DNA from: Streptomyces sp. R33 | GTDB lineage: Bacteria > Actinomycetota > Actinomycetes > Streptomycetales > Streptomycetaceae | NCBI RefSeq assembly: GCF_041200175.1 | Contig: NZ_CP165727.1 | Location: forward strand, 5,025,501-5,089,500 | Direction of reading: 5' to 3' | DNA length: 64,000 bases | In this document: in pieces, positions 1-7,566 of the stretch | Numbering within the stretch: position 1 is the stretch's first letter | Layout of the letters: the number at the start of each line of letters is the position of its first letter | Program-made: the position numbers and the translations under genes | Notes under the pieces: model-generated | What the model was told of the DNA's origin: nothing | Database searches by the model: none | Seen by the model: only the letters and a program-made list of their open reading frames with translations

Positions 1-121
1 GGACGGTGAGGTCCACCCCGCGCAGGGCCTTGACCCCGTCCGGGTACTCCTTGGTGACGCCCGCCAGCTCCACGACGGCGCGCGCGTGCCGGTTCTCTGC
101 AGCGGCCACTGTCGTCGTCAC
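1..121 (-). CDS. ABC transporter ATP-binding protein, N-terminus only
   Basis: Only the first 40 codons lie in the window; the gene continues past base 1. The GTG start at 121-119 overlaps the TGA stop of the adaptor gene (GTGA), which shows translational coupling. The visible protein has the N-terminal strand of an ABC ATPase (VVELAGVTKEYPDGVKALRG), just before the expected Walker A motif. With the adaptor and lipoprotein genes upstream it should be the ATPase of a MacB/LolD-like exporter, with the permease gene probably following outside the window. The ATPase family call is firm; the substrate is unknown. Confidence 0.8.
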   Translation of the reverse strand, partial: MTTTVAAAENRHARAVVELAGVTKEYPDGVKALRGVDLTV

Positions 122-1236
122 TGCTTCGGGATCCCCACCTGCATGCCCTCCTTGAGGGCGTCCCCCTTGACCTCGACGCGGCCCTGCCCGAACATGCCGA
201 GCTCGACCGGGACGTCACGGACCGCGCCGTTCTCGACGACCTGTACGCCGAAGCCGCCGCCGGACAGCGCGAGGAGTGCGTTGACCGGTACGGAGAGCAC
301 GCCCCTGCGGGTCTCGCCGGTCAGCCGGATCGACACCGGGGACTGGTCCGGGCCCTTGATCTCGGAGGCGTTGTCGAGGGACACGCTCACCTCGACCTTC
401 GGCTTCCCGCCACCGCCACCGCCACCGCCACCGGCTCCGCCGCCGCCCCCGCCGCCGTTCGGGTCGTCCGGGTTCGCCGTGCTGCCCACCGAATCGATCT
501 TCCCGGTCGCCTTGCCGCCGCCCGGCAGGTTCACGGTGACCTTGTCGCCGGTCTTCGCCGCGCCCGCCTTGGCCACGTCCAACTGGAACCGGACCATCCG
601 TTCTGTTCTGGTCAGGGTCAGCACCGGCTTGCCCGGCGCCGGCTCGTCGCCGACCGCCGTGTCGTTCTTCTGCACCCGCTGCGGGCCGGCCGCGAAGGCG
701 ATGTCGTCCTTGCCGACCTCGCCCGTCTCCGCCGCCTTGTGCGCCTTCTGCCAGCGCTTGACCGCCGTCGCCGTGCCCGCCGTGAAGGCGCCGTCCTCCG
801 GGTCGAGACCGGTCCCGTACCCGAGGGCCTGGAGGTTCCGCTTGAGCTGTTTGACGTCCTCGCCCTTGTCTCCGGTCTTCATCGGCCGGTACACGGGCGT
901 GCTCCCGTACATCAGCCGCACCGGCTTGCCGTTGACCTCGTACAGCCTCCCGTCCCGCTCGATCGCCGTGCCGGCGCCGGCGACCCAGGTCAGCACCCCC
1001 GGGCCGCCCGCGGCGAGCTTGCGCTCCTGCGCGTAGCCGAGGGTGCCCTCCACGGTGAGCCCAGAGCTGAGGTCCCCGCGCGTGACCGGAGCCGTCTGCT
1101 GCGGCAGCCCGTCCGCGCGCCGGTCCTTCGAACCGTCCGAATCACCCCGCGGCTGGGCCGTCACCGCGTACCCGCCGCCCGAGACGGCGAGTACGACGGC
1201 CAGCGAGCCCAGCAGCCACTTGCCGCGCCGCCTCAT
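118..1236 (-). CDS. Peptidoglycan-binding efflux adaptor (HlyD/MacA-like)
   Basis: 372 aa. An N-terminal signal anchor (about residues 7-27) follows MRRRGK. A peptidoglycan-binding type 1 domain (about residues 125-185, with GEDVKQLKRNLQALGYG) comes next, then a beta-rich membrane-fusion-protein region with a lipoyl/barrel character at the C-terminus. A glycine run of about 18 residues (plus-strand bases about 412-461) interrupts the adaptor region and looks like a flexible or slippage-prone linker. The ATG overlaps the upstream stop (ATGA) and its own stop overlaps the ABC ATPase start, so three genes form one operon. The likely role is to link an ABC exporter to the cell wall; the substrate is unknown. 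Confidence 0.8.
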   Translation of the reverse strand: MRRRGKWLLGSLAVVLAVSGGGYAVTAQPRGDSDGSKDRRADGLPQQTAPVTRGDLSSGLTVEGTLGYAQERKLAAGGPGVLTWVAGAGTAIERDGRLYEVNGKPVRLMYGSTPVYRPMKTGDKGEDVKQLKRNLQALGYGTGLDPEDGAFTAGTATAVKRWQKAHKAAETGEVGKDDIAFAAGPQRVQKNDTAVGDEPAPGKPVLTLTRTERMVRFQLDVAKAGAAKTGDKVTVNLPGGGKATGKIDSVGSTANPDDPNGGGGGGGAGGGGGGGGGKPKVEVSVSLDNASEIKGPDQSPVSIRLTGETRRGVLSVPVNALLALSGGGFGVQVVENGAVRDVPVELGMFGQGRVEVKGDALKEGMQVGIPKQ

Positions 1237-1757
1237 GCGGCGTCGCACTTCTTCTGGGCCTCCTCGAAGGCCTTCTCCTGGCCCTCGGGGATCTTGGTCG
1301 CGCTCATCGCGCTGCCGTTGAACTCCGGGTCGGGGATGTTCACGCCGTTGTCCCGCATGCACTTGGCCCACTTCAAGGCCTTGTCCTTCTGCTCCTGCGA
1401 CATCTGGCCCGTCCCGGGGGCCTGCAGCCCGCACGCCTCGAAGGCCTTCTTCAGCGCCTCCGGATCCTCGCTGCCCGAGCCGAGCGTCATGCCGCGCGGG
1501 TCCTGCCCGGGCTCCGGGTCGGGCGCGTCGATGCCGTGCTCGCGCAGGCACTTGCGCGTCTTGAGCGCCTTGTCGGCATCGGCGCCGCTGGTGGTACCGC
1601 TGCCGCCGCCGCTCGACGCGTTGTTCTTGGCGGAGTCGTCCTTCTTCCCGTCCTTCCCGTCCTTCCCGTCCGAACCGACACCGCCCGTGCACGCGGTGAC
1701 GAAGAGGGTCAGCCCGGTGAGGGCCGCGGCCGTGGTCATGGTCATGGATCGCTTCAT
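1233..1757 (-). CDS. Secreted lipoprotein, unknown function
   Basis: 174 aa. The signal peptide ends in a lipobox (FVTAC, lipidated Cys at residue 23), followed by a low-complexity Gly/Asp/Lys/Ser linker. The mature part carries two similar segments with a Cys (KTRKCLREHGIDAPDPEP and KWAKCMRDNGVNIPDPEF) plus further Cys residues near FEACGL and the C-terminus (KKCDAA), so internal disulfides are likely. The stop overlaps the adaptor start. Such small Cys-containing lipoproteins are common beside MacB-like exporters in actinobacteria. The start was chosen at MKRSMTM because it gives a good signal peptide. Confidence 0.75.
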   Translation of the reverse strand: MKRSMTMTTAAALTGLTLFVTACTGGVGSDGKDGKDGKKDDSAKNNASSGGGSGTTSGADADKALKTRKCLREHGIDAPDPEPGQDPRGMTLGSGSEDPEALKKAFEACGLQAPGTGQMSQEQKDKALKWAKCMRDNGVNIPDPEFNGSAMSATKIPEGQEKAFEEAQKKCDAA

Positions 1758-1847
1758 GCGGCCGACCCTGCACGGGAGGCGGGTTTCGCTTCCCTCTCCG
1801 ATCTTGCTTATGACGAGGAAATGCGAGATTCCGGTAAAGAAGGCGGC

Positions 1848-2549
1848 ATGCGAGTTCTGGTGGTGGAGGACGAGGAATTCCTCCGGGAGATGATCGCCGA
1901 CGGGCTGCGCCGCGACGCGCTGGCCGTCGACGAGGCGGGCGACGGCCTCGAGGCCCTGCGGCGCCTGCGCCTGGGCGAGTACGACGTCCTCGTCCTCGAC
2001 CGCGACCTGCCCGGCCTGCACGGCGACGAGGTCTGCCGGCAGGTCGTGCGCGAGCGGCTGCTGACCCGCGTCCTGATGCTGACCGCCTCCGGGACCGTAC
2101 GGGACCGGGTCGAAGGGCTCGGCCTCGGCGCCGACGACTACCTGACCAAGCCCTTCGCGTACGACGAGCTCCTCGCCCGCGTCCTGGCGCTGGGCCGGCG
2201 GGCCCGGCCGGCCCTGCCGCCGGTGCTGGAGCGCTGCGGCATCGCCGTCGACACGGCCCGCAGGACCGCGACCCGCGACGGGCACCGGATGGCGCTGTCG
2301 CGCAAGGAGTTCGCCGTACTGGAGGCACTGCTGAGGGCCGAGGGCGCCGTGCTCGGCAACGACGACCTGATCGAGCAGGTGTGGGAGGAGGACACCTCGT
2401 ACAGCACGAACGCCGTACGGGTGACCCTCAGCAAGCTGCGGGCCAAGCTGGGCGAGCCGCCGCTGATCGAGACCGTGCCGGGCGCGGGCTACCGGATCGC
2501 CGGTCCGGAGACGGGCCCGGGCACCGCCAAGATCGCCGATCCGCGATGA
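1848..2549 (+). CDS. OmpR/PhoB-family response regulator
   Basis: 233 aa. The receiver domain spans residues 1-115, with acidic pocket VVEDEE, phospho-acceptor Asp51 (VLDRDLPG) and conserved Lys in DDYLTKPF. A winged-helix DNA-binding domain follows (about 130-220, ending in ETVPGAGYRI). The ATG at 1848 has a GGTAAAGAAGG-type ribosome site; an in-frame ATG at 1821 is possible but less well placed. The stop overlaps the start of the histidine kinase gene (ATGA). It is divergent from the exporter operon across a 90-bp gap, so it probably controls that operon. Confidence 0.92.
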   Translation: MRVLVVEDEEFLREMIADGLRRDALAVDEAGDGLEALRRLRLGEYDVLVLDRDLPGLHGDEVCRQVVRERLLTRVLMLTASGTVRDRVEGLGLGADDYLTKPFAYDELLARVLALGRRARPALPPVLERCGIAVDTARRTATRDGHRMALSRKEFAVLEALLRAEGAVLGNDDLIEQVWEEDTSYSTNAVRVTLSKLRAKLGEPPLIETVPGAGYRIAGPETGPGTAKIADPR

Positions 2550-3811
2550 GAGCAGTGCTCCATTCCGAGCGCGCCCGTCTCACCGCGCTCTACGGCTCGC
2601 TGCTCGTCCTCGCCGGCGGCGGCCTGATCGCCCTGATCAACATCCTGCTGCGGGGCGGCCTCTACACCCGCATCAGCGGAGCCGTCACCACCGCCGTCCC
2701 CGGCACCGCGTTCGAACGCGCCGCCGTCGAAGGCCAACCGCTCAAGGCCGTCCCCGCCCAGCGGCTCCCGCCCGGCGCCGCCGAGCCCACCCAGGAGCAG
2801 CTCCGGACGTGGGCCGTGACCCGCAACCTCTCCTCCGCCGTCGAGTCCGCCACCCTCCACGAGCTGCTGATCGTCTCGCTCGTCGCCCTCGCCGTGTTCG
2901 CCGTACCGTCGATCTGGCTGGCCTGGTGGATGGCCGGCCGGGTGCTGCGCCCCGTCGGCGTCATCACCGAAACGGCCCGCCGCCTTTCGGGGGAGAACCT
3001 GCACGAGCGGATCGGCCTCGAGGCCCCGCCAGGCGAGCTCAAGCGTCTGGCCGACACCTTCGACGGCATGCTCGACCGGATGGAGAGCCTGGTGGGCGCG
3101 CAGCGCCGGTTCGCCGCCAACGCCGCCCACGAGCTGCGGACCCCGCTCGCCGTCCAGCGGGCGGCCGCCGAGATCGGGCTGGCGGGGGACCCGCCGCCGG
3201 AGAAGGTGGCCCGGATCCGCTCCAAGCTGATCGGCGTCGCCGAATCCAGCGAGCACCTCATCGAGTCGCTGCTGCTGCTCGCGGTGTCGGAGGAGGGACT
3301 GGAGACCACGGCCCCGGTGGACCTGGCGGCCCTGGTCGAAGTCGAACTCACGGAGGCCGCCCGGGCCGGGGCGGGCCCGGAGTCCGGCCCGGGGGCCGGG
3401 CGGCCGGACGTCGTACGGGACCTTGCGCCGCTGGTCGTGACCGGTGACCGGGCGCTGCTGGCCCACCTGGTGCGCAACCTGCTCGGCAACGCCGTACGGC
3501 ACAACCGGCCGGGCGGCCGGATCGGCGTGGCGACCTCCGCCGACGGGGCGCTGACGGTGTCCAACACCGGGCCGGTGATCGACCCCGCCGACGTGCCGCG
3601 GCTGCTGGAACCGTTCCGGCGGCGGGCCGAGCGGCAGCACATCGCGGGCGAGGGTGCGGGCCTCGGGCTCTCCATCGTGGCCTCGGTCGCGCGGGCGCAC
3701 GGCGCGAAGCTGGTGGCGCGGGCCAATCCCGCTCCGGGCGGCGGACTGACCGTCAGGGTCCGCTTTCCGGTGGGACCCGCGCCGCTCCGGCCGCCGCCTC
3801 AAGAGTCCTGA
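2546..3811 (+). CDS. Membrane sensor histidine kinase
   Basis: 421 aa. The order is: TM1 (about residues 15-33), a short extracellular sensor (about 35-105), TM2 (about 107-130), HAMP, HisKA with phospho-acceptor His195 in NAAHELRTPLAV, and HATPase_c with an N box (NLLGNAVRHN) and G2 box (GEGAGLGLSIV). It overlaps the response regulator by ATGA, so the two are a cognate pair. The small sensor loop suggests detection of a membrane or cell-wall signal. The divergent exporter/lipoprotein operon is its likely target. Confidence 0.92.
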   Translation: MRAVLHSERARLTALYGSLLVLAGGGLIALINILLRGGLYTRISGAVTTAVPGTAFERAAVEGQPLKAVPAQRLPPGAAEPTQEQLRTWAVTRNLSSAVESATLHELLIVSLVALAVFAVPSIWLAWWMAGRVLRPVGVITETARRLSGENLHERIGLEAPPGELKRLADTFDGMLDRMESLVGAQRRFAANAAHELRTPLAVQRAAAEIGLAGDPPPEKVARIRSKLIGVAESSEHLIESLLLLAVSEEGLETTAPVDLAALVEVELTEAARAGAGPESGPGAGRPDVVRDLAPLVVTGDRALLAHLVRNLLGNAVRHNRPGGRIGVATSADGALTVSNTGPVIDPADVPRLLEPFRRRAERQHIAGEGAGLGLSIVASVARAHGAKLVARANPAPGGGLTVRVRFPVGPAPLRPPPQES

Positions 3812-3837
3812 ATGTTCCGATGTGTACCGTCGGGGGC

Positions 3838-4791
3838 ATGAGCAAGCACCCCCGCTCCCGCAGTCCCCGCACGTACCGCGCCGTCCGCTCGCCCCGGCGG
3901 GCCGCCATCGTCGCCGCCCTGGGCCTGTTGGCCTTCGGGGCCGGATGGGCGTACACGGCCCAGGACGACCACCGTGGCGCCACGGCCCAGGCCCGGACCG
4001 GAGACCGCTCGGGGGGCGCGGCTGCCGTGGTCGGCTCCGCCAAGCCCACCGGGCCCGCCAAGACCACCGGCTCCGCCGACCCTGCAGGCGATGCCCGCGC
4101 CGCCCGCGAGGTACGCGGCGCCCCCGGTGCACCGGCGGCATCCGGTGCTCCGGGTGCTCCGGGTGCTCCGGGCGCCTCCGCAGCCCCGGACGACCCCGCC
4201 CACGGCCTGGCCGACGTCAGCGACGAGACCGCGGCCAGGATCCCGGCCACCGCCCGCCAGCTCCTCCTCGTCACCGGCAAGGGGAGGGACTCCTCGGAGT
4301 CCACGGCGACCCTCTACAGCCGGAAGGCGGCCGGAGCCGGCTGGGTCCGCACCACCGAGAGCTGGCCCGCGCACAACGGCGCCGGCGGCTGGAACTCGTC
4401 CGAACGCGAGGACGGGGACCTCACCACACCCGTGGGCGTGTTCACCCTGAGCGACGCCGGCGGGCTGCTGGCGAAGCCGCCGGGCACGAAGCTCCCGTAC
4501 GACCACAACCGGCTCTTCGTCCCCACCGGCCGGGGAGTGAACGGCGAGTCCCTCGCGGGTGCCTTCGAATACGTCATCGCGATCGACTACAACCGCCGGA
4601 CGGGGGTCTCCCCGCTGGACCTGTTCAAGCCGGAGGGCGAGGACAAGGGCGGCGGCATCTGGCTCCACGTCGACCACAACGGCCCCTCGCAGGGCTGCAT
4701 CGGCATCTCGAAGGAGGCCATGAAGAAGCTCCTGACCACCCTGGACCCGGCGGCGAAGCCGGTCATCGTGATGGGACCGGCAGGCTTCTGA
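3838..4791 (+). CDS. L,D-transpeptidase/YkuD-type secreted protein
   Basis: 317 aa. An N-terminal basic segment and one TM or signal (about residues 20-42) are followed by a low-complexity Ala/Gly/Pro linker with repeated GAPGAP. The catalytic domain (about 135-317) contains a TPVGVF-type beta motif and ends with WLHVDHN then SQGCIGIS, where Cys287 is the expected nucleophile and the His of WLHVDHN the partner. This is the YkuD arrangement for 3-3 peptidoglycan cross-linking or related acyl transfer. The ATG at 3838 was chosen 27 bp after the kinase stop, so it may be in the same transcript. The last codons form unit 1 of a 15-bp tandem repeat. Confidence 0.8.
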   Translation: MSKHPRSRSPRTYRAVRSPRRAAIVAALGLLAFGAGWAYTAQDDHRGATAQARTGDRSGGAAAVVGSAKPTGPAKTTGSADPAGDARAAREVRGAPGAPAASGAPGAPGAPGASAAPDDPAHGLADVSDETAARIPATARQLLLVTGKGRDSSESTATLYSRKAAGAGWVRTTESWPAHNGAGGWNSSEREDGDLTTPVGVFTLSDAGGLLAKPPGTKLPYDHNRLFVPTGRGVNGESLAGAFEYVIAIDYNRRTGVSPLDLFKPEGEDKGGGIWLHVDHNGPSQGCIGISKEAMKKLLTTLDPAAKPVIVMGPAGF

Positions 4792-4849
4792 CCGGCAGGC
4801 TTCTGACCGGCCGGCTTCCGACCGGCCGGCTTCCGACCGGCCGCCTCCC
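4775..4849. repeat. 15-bp minisatellite, 5 copies, crossing a stop codon
   Basis: Five consecutive 15-bp units related to GACCGGCAGGCTTCT, drifting to GACCGGCCGGCTTCC. The first unit encodes the last residues of the L,D-transpeptidase, and each later unit repeats the codons plus TGA. A change in copy number would leave the protein end unchanged. Confidence 0.9.
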
Positions 4850-4860
4850 GATCGTCGTGG

Positions 4861-5520
4861 TCAGACCGCGAGACCGGCCGGTTCCCGGCCGGCCGGCGCG
4901 GCGGCCACCCGCCGCTGCCTCAGCAGCAGCCCGATGTACGCCAGGTCGAAGACGCTGCACATGACGCCGAGCCCGAGGATGAACGGCGAGTCCTCGAGGA
5001 CCCCGAAGAGCAGCGTCGGGGCGAGCGTCCCGAGCCACTTCGCGACGGCGATCACGAGGGACTGCCCGCGCGGCCCGCGCCGGTCGGCGTAGAGGGCGAT
5101 GAACAGCCCGGACATCAGCAGGTTCTGCAGGAAGGCCGAGTACCGGCTCGCGTCGTGCGTCCCGAAGTGCGCGACGAACAGCCACTGCACGGCGAAGCCG
5201 GTGCCGAACACGAGCACGCTCCACGCCGCGAAGAGCGGCCGTGTCACGAACTCGGGCAGTTCGTCCCGCCCGAAGCGCAGGTACGTCCAGATGATCGCGA
5301 TGTCGGCGACCGCCCACACGACGTTGACGATCCCCTGCGCGGAGACCCCGCTCATGAACTCGCCCGCGGCGTACGTCACCTCCCACGCGAAGTTCAGCGC
5401 GAGCGCGGCCACCGGCATCGCATAGGTCCGGTCCCGCAGGCCGACCCGGATCGCCTCCACGTACACGACGGTCCACGCCACCCCGCTGACCAGCGTCAGA
5501 AAGAGATCCACTCGCGGCAC
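4861..5520 (-). CDS. Seven-helix membrane protein, Pyr4/PaxB-type terpene cyclase-like
   Basis: 219 aa, almost entirely hydrophobic, with about seven predicted helices. It has the family pattern of membrane-bound (non-canonical) terpene cyclases: WTxxYVEAI, then DRTYAMPVAALALNFAWE with Glu47, and FDLAYI near the C-terminus with Asp192. In fungal Pyr4 one Glu and one Asp at comparable positions are the proposed catalytic acids, and bacterial homologues such as DmtA act in meroterpenoid pathways. The start is GTG 5520, about 13 bp after GGAGGGG; GTG 5511 is also possible. No prenyltransferase or terpene precursor gene lies nearby, so a housekeeping role is equally possible. Confidence 0.6.
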   Translation of the reverse strand: MPRVDLFLTLVSGVAWTVVYVEAIRVGLRDRTYAMPVAALALNFAWEVTYAAGEFMSGVSAQGIVNVVWAVADIAIIWTYLRFGRDELPEFVTRPLFAAWSVLVFGTGFAVQWLFVAHFGTHDASRYSAFLQNLLMSGLFIALYADRRGPRGQSLVIAVAKWLGTLAPTLLFGVLEDSPFILGLGVMCSVFDLAYIGLLLRQRRVAAAPAGREPAGLAV

Positions 5521-5595
5521 CCTAGCCAACGCGCCCCTCCCGGCACATCCCCCGCGCACGGATCACCTTGCGCGTGGCCGGGTCGAACCCCTTGC

Positions 5596-5610
5596 CTGAC
5601 GGTCCGTCAG
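5596..5610. promoter_or_regulatory. Operator CTGACG-GTC-CGTCAG
   Basis: A perfect 6+6 bp inverted repeat with a 3-bp centre, 82 bp upstream of the LLM oxidoreductase at 5693. The same sequence type precedes three other promoters in the window (see 7529, 29059, 32587). TetR-type regulators commonly bind such sites. Confidence 0.7.
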
Positions 5611-5692
5611 CTACGACGATGGCCCCCGGCGCCGGCGGGACGCGCATCGGCAGCCGAAGACGTGGGCGACAGACGAAGCGAGGCGGTGCGGC

Positions 5693-6643
5693 ATGGCGCG
5701 CGTGTTTGCGGAGGGCCGGCTGGTCTACGGGATGCAGCTCCCGATCCAGTCGCAGAGCACCATCTACGCCGAGCCCTGGGAGGCCTCGGCCACCGCCGTC
5801 GACCTCGCCGAGGTGGCGCGGGCCGCCGACCGGGCCGGCTTCGGGTACGTCGCCACCTGCGACCACGTCGCCATCCCGCGCCGGCTCGCCGGACCCATGA
5901 GCACCGTCTGGTACGACCCGGTGGCCACCCTCGCCTTCCTCGCCGGGATCACCGAGCACGTCCGCCTGCTGAGCCACGTCGCGATCCTGGGCCTGCGCCA
6001 CCCGCTGCTCAGCGCCAAGCAGTACGCCACCCTCGACCACCTCTCGGGCGGCCGGCTGATCCTCGGCGTCGGCGCCGGCCACGTGCAGGAGGAGTTCGAG
6101 GTCCTCGGCGCCGACTTCGCCCGCCGCGGAGCCCTCCTCGAGGAGACCCTGGACGCGCTGCGCGCCGCCCTCGGGCCCGAGGAGTACCCGGAGTTCGAGG
6201 GTGAACTGTTCTCCTTCAAGGACCTCGGCCAGCTGCCCCGCCCCGCCCAGGCCCGCATCCCCGTCTGGGTCGGCGGCTCCTCGCCCGCCGCCGTGCGCCG
6301 GGCCGCCGTTCGCGGCGACGGCTGGCTCCCGCAGGGCGACCCGCGCGACAGGCTGCCGGGCCAGATCGCCCGGATCAAGGAGCTCCGCGCCGGGGCCGGG
6401 GTCGCGGACCCCATCGAGTTCGGCGCGATCACCGAGGCGCTGTACGTCGGCGAGCCCGGCTGGGACACCGGCCGCCGCACCCTCACCGGCAAGGCGGAGG
6501 CGCTCGCCGAGTCCCTCCGCGAGTACCGGGCGCTCGGCGTGGACCAGATCCAGGTCCGCTTCCGCAGCCGCGACCGCGCCGAACTGACCGACCAGATCGC
6601 CGCTTTCGGGGCCGAGGTCGGCCCGCTTCTCAACGACCGGTGA
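5693..6643 (+). CDS. LLM-class (luciferase-like) F420/flavin oxidoreductase
   Basis: 316 aa TIM-barrel monooxygenase or dehydrogenase of the luciferase-like superfamily. Typical segments are LAEVARAADRAGFGYVATCDHV, the KQYATLDHLSGGRLILGVGAGH core and a C-terminal IPVWVGGSSPAAVRRAA region. Cofactor choice (F420 or FMN) cannot be decided from the sequence; the DHLSGGR signature is common in F420 users and fbiC is in this window. It begins a run of catabolic genes and has a palindromic operator in its promoter. The next gene follows after 20 bp. Confidence 0.85.
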   Translation: MARVFAEGRLVYGMQLPIQSQSTIYAEPWEASATAVDLAEVARAADRAGFGYVATCDHVAIPRRLAGPMSTVWYDPVATLAFLAGITEHVRLLSHVAILGLRHPLLSAKQYATLDHLSGGRLILGVGAGHVQEEFEVLGADFARRGALLEETLDALRAALGPEEYPEFEGELFSFKDLGQLPRPAQARIPVWVGGSSPAAVRRAAVRGDGWLPQGDPRDRLPGQIARIKELRAGAGVADPIEFGAITEALYVGEPGWDTGRRTLTGKAEALAESLREYRALGVDQIQVRFRSRDRAELTDQIAAFGAEVGPLLNDR

Positions 6644-6663
6644 CAACGACTAGGAGTATGGGC

Positions 6664-7449
6664 ATGGGCAAGCTGGACGGGCGCGTCGTCGTCATCACGG
6701 GTGCGGCGCGCGGCCAGGGCGAGCAGGAAGCCCGCCTCTTCGCCGCCGAGGGGGCCAAGGTGCTCCTCGGCGACGTGCTGGACGAGCAGGGAGCCGCCGT
6801 CGCCAAGGAGATAGGCGAGGACCGCGCCCGGTACGTACGGATGGACGTGAGCCGGGAGGAGGACTGGGCGGCCGCCGTGGCCGCCGCCAAGGAGGCCTTC
6901 GGCCCGATCGACGGCCTGGTCAACAACGCGGGCATCCTGCGCTTCAACGAGCTGGTCTCGACCCCGCTGGAGGAGTTCCTGCAGCTGGTCCAGGTCAACC
7001 AGGTCGGCGCCTTCCTCGGCATCAAGACCGTGGCCCCGGAGATCGAGGCGGCCGGCGGCGGCACCATCGTCAACACCTCCTCGTACACCGGTCTGACGGG
7101 CATGGCGTACGTCGGCTCGTACGCGGCGACCAAGGCGGCGATCGTCGGCCTGACCCGGGTGGCCGCGCTGGAGCTCGCCGCCAAGGGCATCCGGGTCAAC
7201 GCGATGTGCCCGGGCGCCGTGGACACCCCGATGGCCAATCCCGGCCTGCTGGACCCGGCCAACATGAGCGACGAGGCCCGGGACGCGATGGCGGAGCTCT
7301 ACCAGCGGGTCGTGCCGATGGGCCGGGTGGGCCGGCCCGACGAGATCGCCAAACTGGCCCTGTTCCTGAGCAGCGAGGACTCCTCGTACATCACCGGCCA
7401 GCCGTTCGTGATCGACGGCGGCTGGATGGCGGGCGTCAGCATCCTCTAG
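6664..7449 (+). CDS. SDR-family NAD(P)-dependent oxidoreductase
   Basis: 261 aa classical short-chain dehydrogenase: cofactor motif TGAARGQG near residue 12, NNAG near 85, catalytic Ser/Tyr/Lys seen as NTSSYTG and YAATKAA, and a C-terminal ITGQPFVIDGGW. The ATG at 6664 is preferred over 6658 because AGGAG lies 7 bp before it. It is co-directional with the LLM gene 20 bp upstream and probably co-transcribed. It should oxidise or reduce a hydroxyl or keto substrate shared with the neighbouring LLM enzymes; the substrate is unknown. Confidence 0.9.
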   Translation: MGKLDGRVVVITGAARGQGEQEARLFAAEGAKVLLGDVLDEQGAAVAKEIGEDRARYVRMDVSREEDWAAAVAAAKEAFGPIDGLVNNAGILRFNELVSTPLEEFLQLVQVNQVGAFLGIKTVAPEIEAAGGGTIVNTSSYTGLTGMAYVGSYAATKAAIVGLTRVAALELAAKGIRVNAMCPGAVDTPMANPGLLDPANMSDEARDAMAELYQRVVPMGRVGRPDEIAKLALFLSSEDSSYITGQPFVIDGGWMAGVSIL

Positions 7450-7467
7450 ATCTTGCCTCCACCCCAT

Positions 7468-7482
7468 CTGATGGAGCGTCAG
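7468..7482. promoter_or_regulatory. Variant operator CTGATG-GAG-CGTCAG
   Basis: Same architecture as the perfect sites, with one half-site carrying T instead of C. It lies 61 bp centre to centre upstream of the perfect site at 7529, so this promoter may bind two dimers. Confidence 0.55.
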
Positions 7483-7528
7483 GTATTGACGCTCGCGCTT
7501 CCGCGGTGGAACAGTCGACTCATCGAAT

Positions 7529-7543
7529 CTGACGACACGTCAG
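7529..7543. promoter_or_regulatory. Operator CTGACG-ACA-CGTCAG
   Basis: A perfect palindrome ending 23 bp before the TTG start of the LLM gene, in a position to block transcription start or clearance. Confidence 0.7.
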
Positions 7544-7566
7544 AAATCAAAGGACGGTGAACCCCC

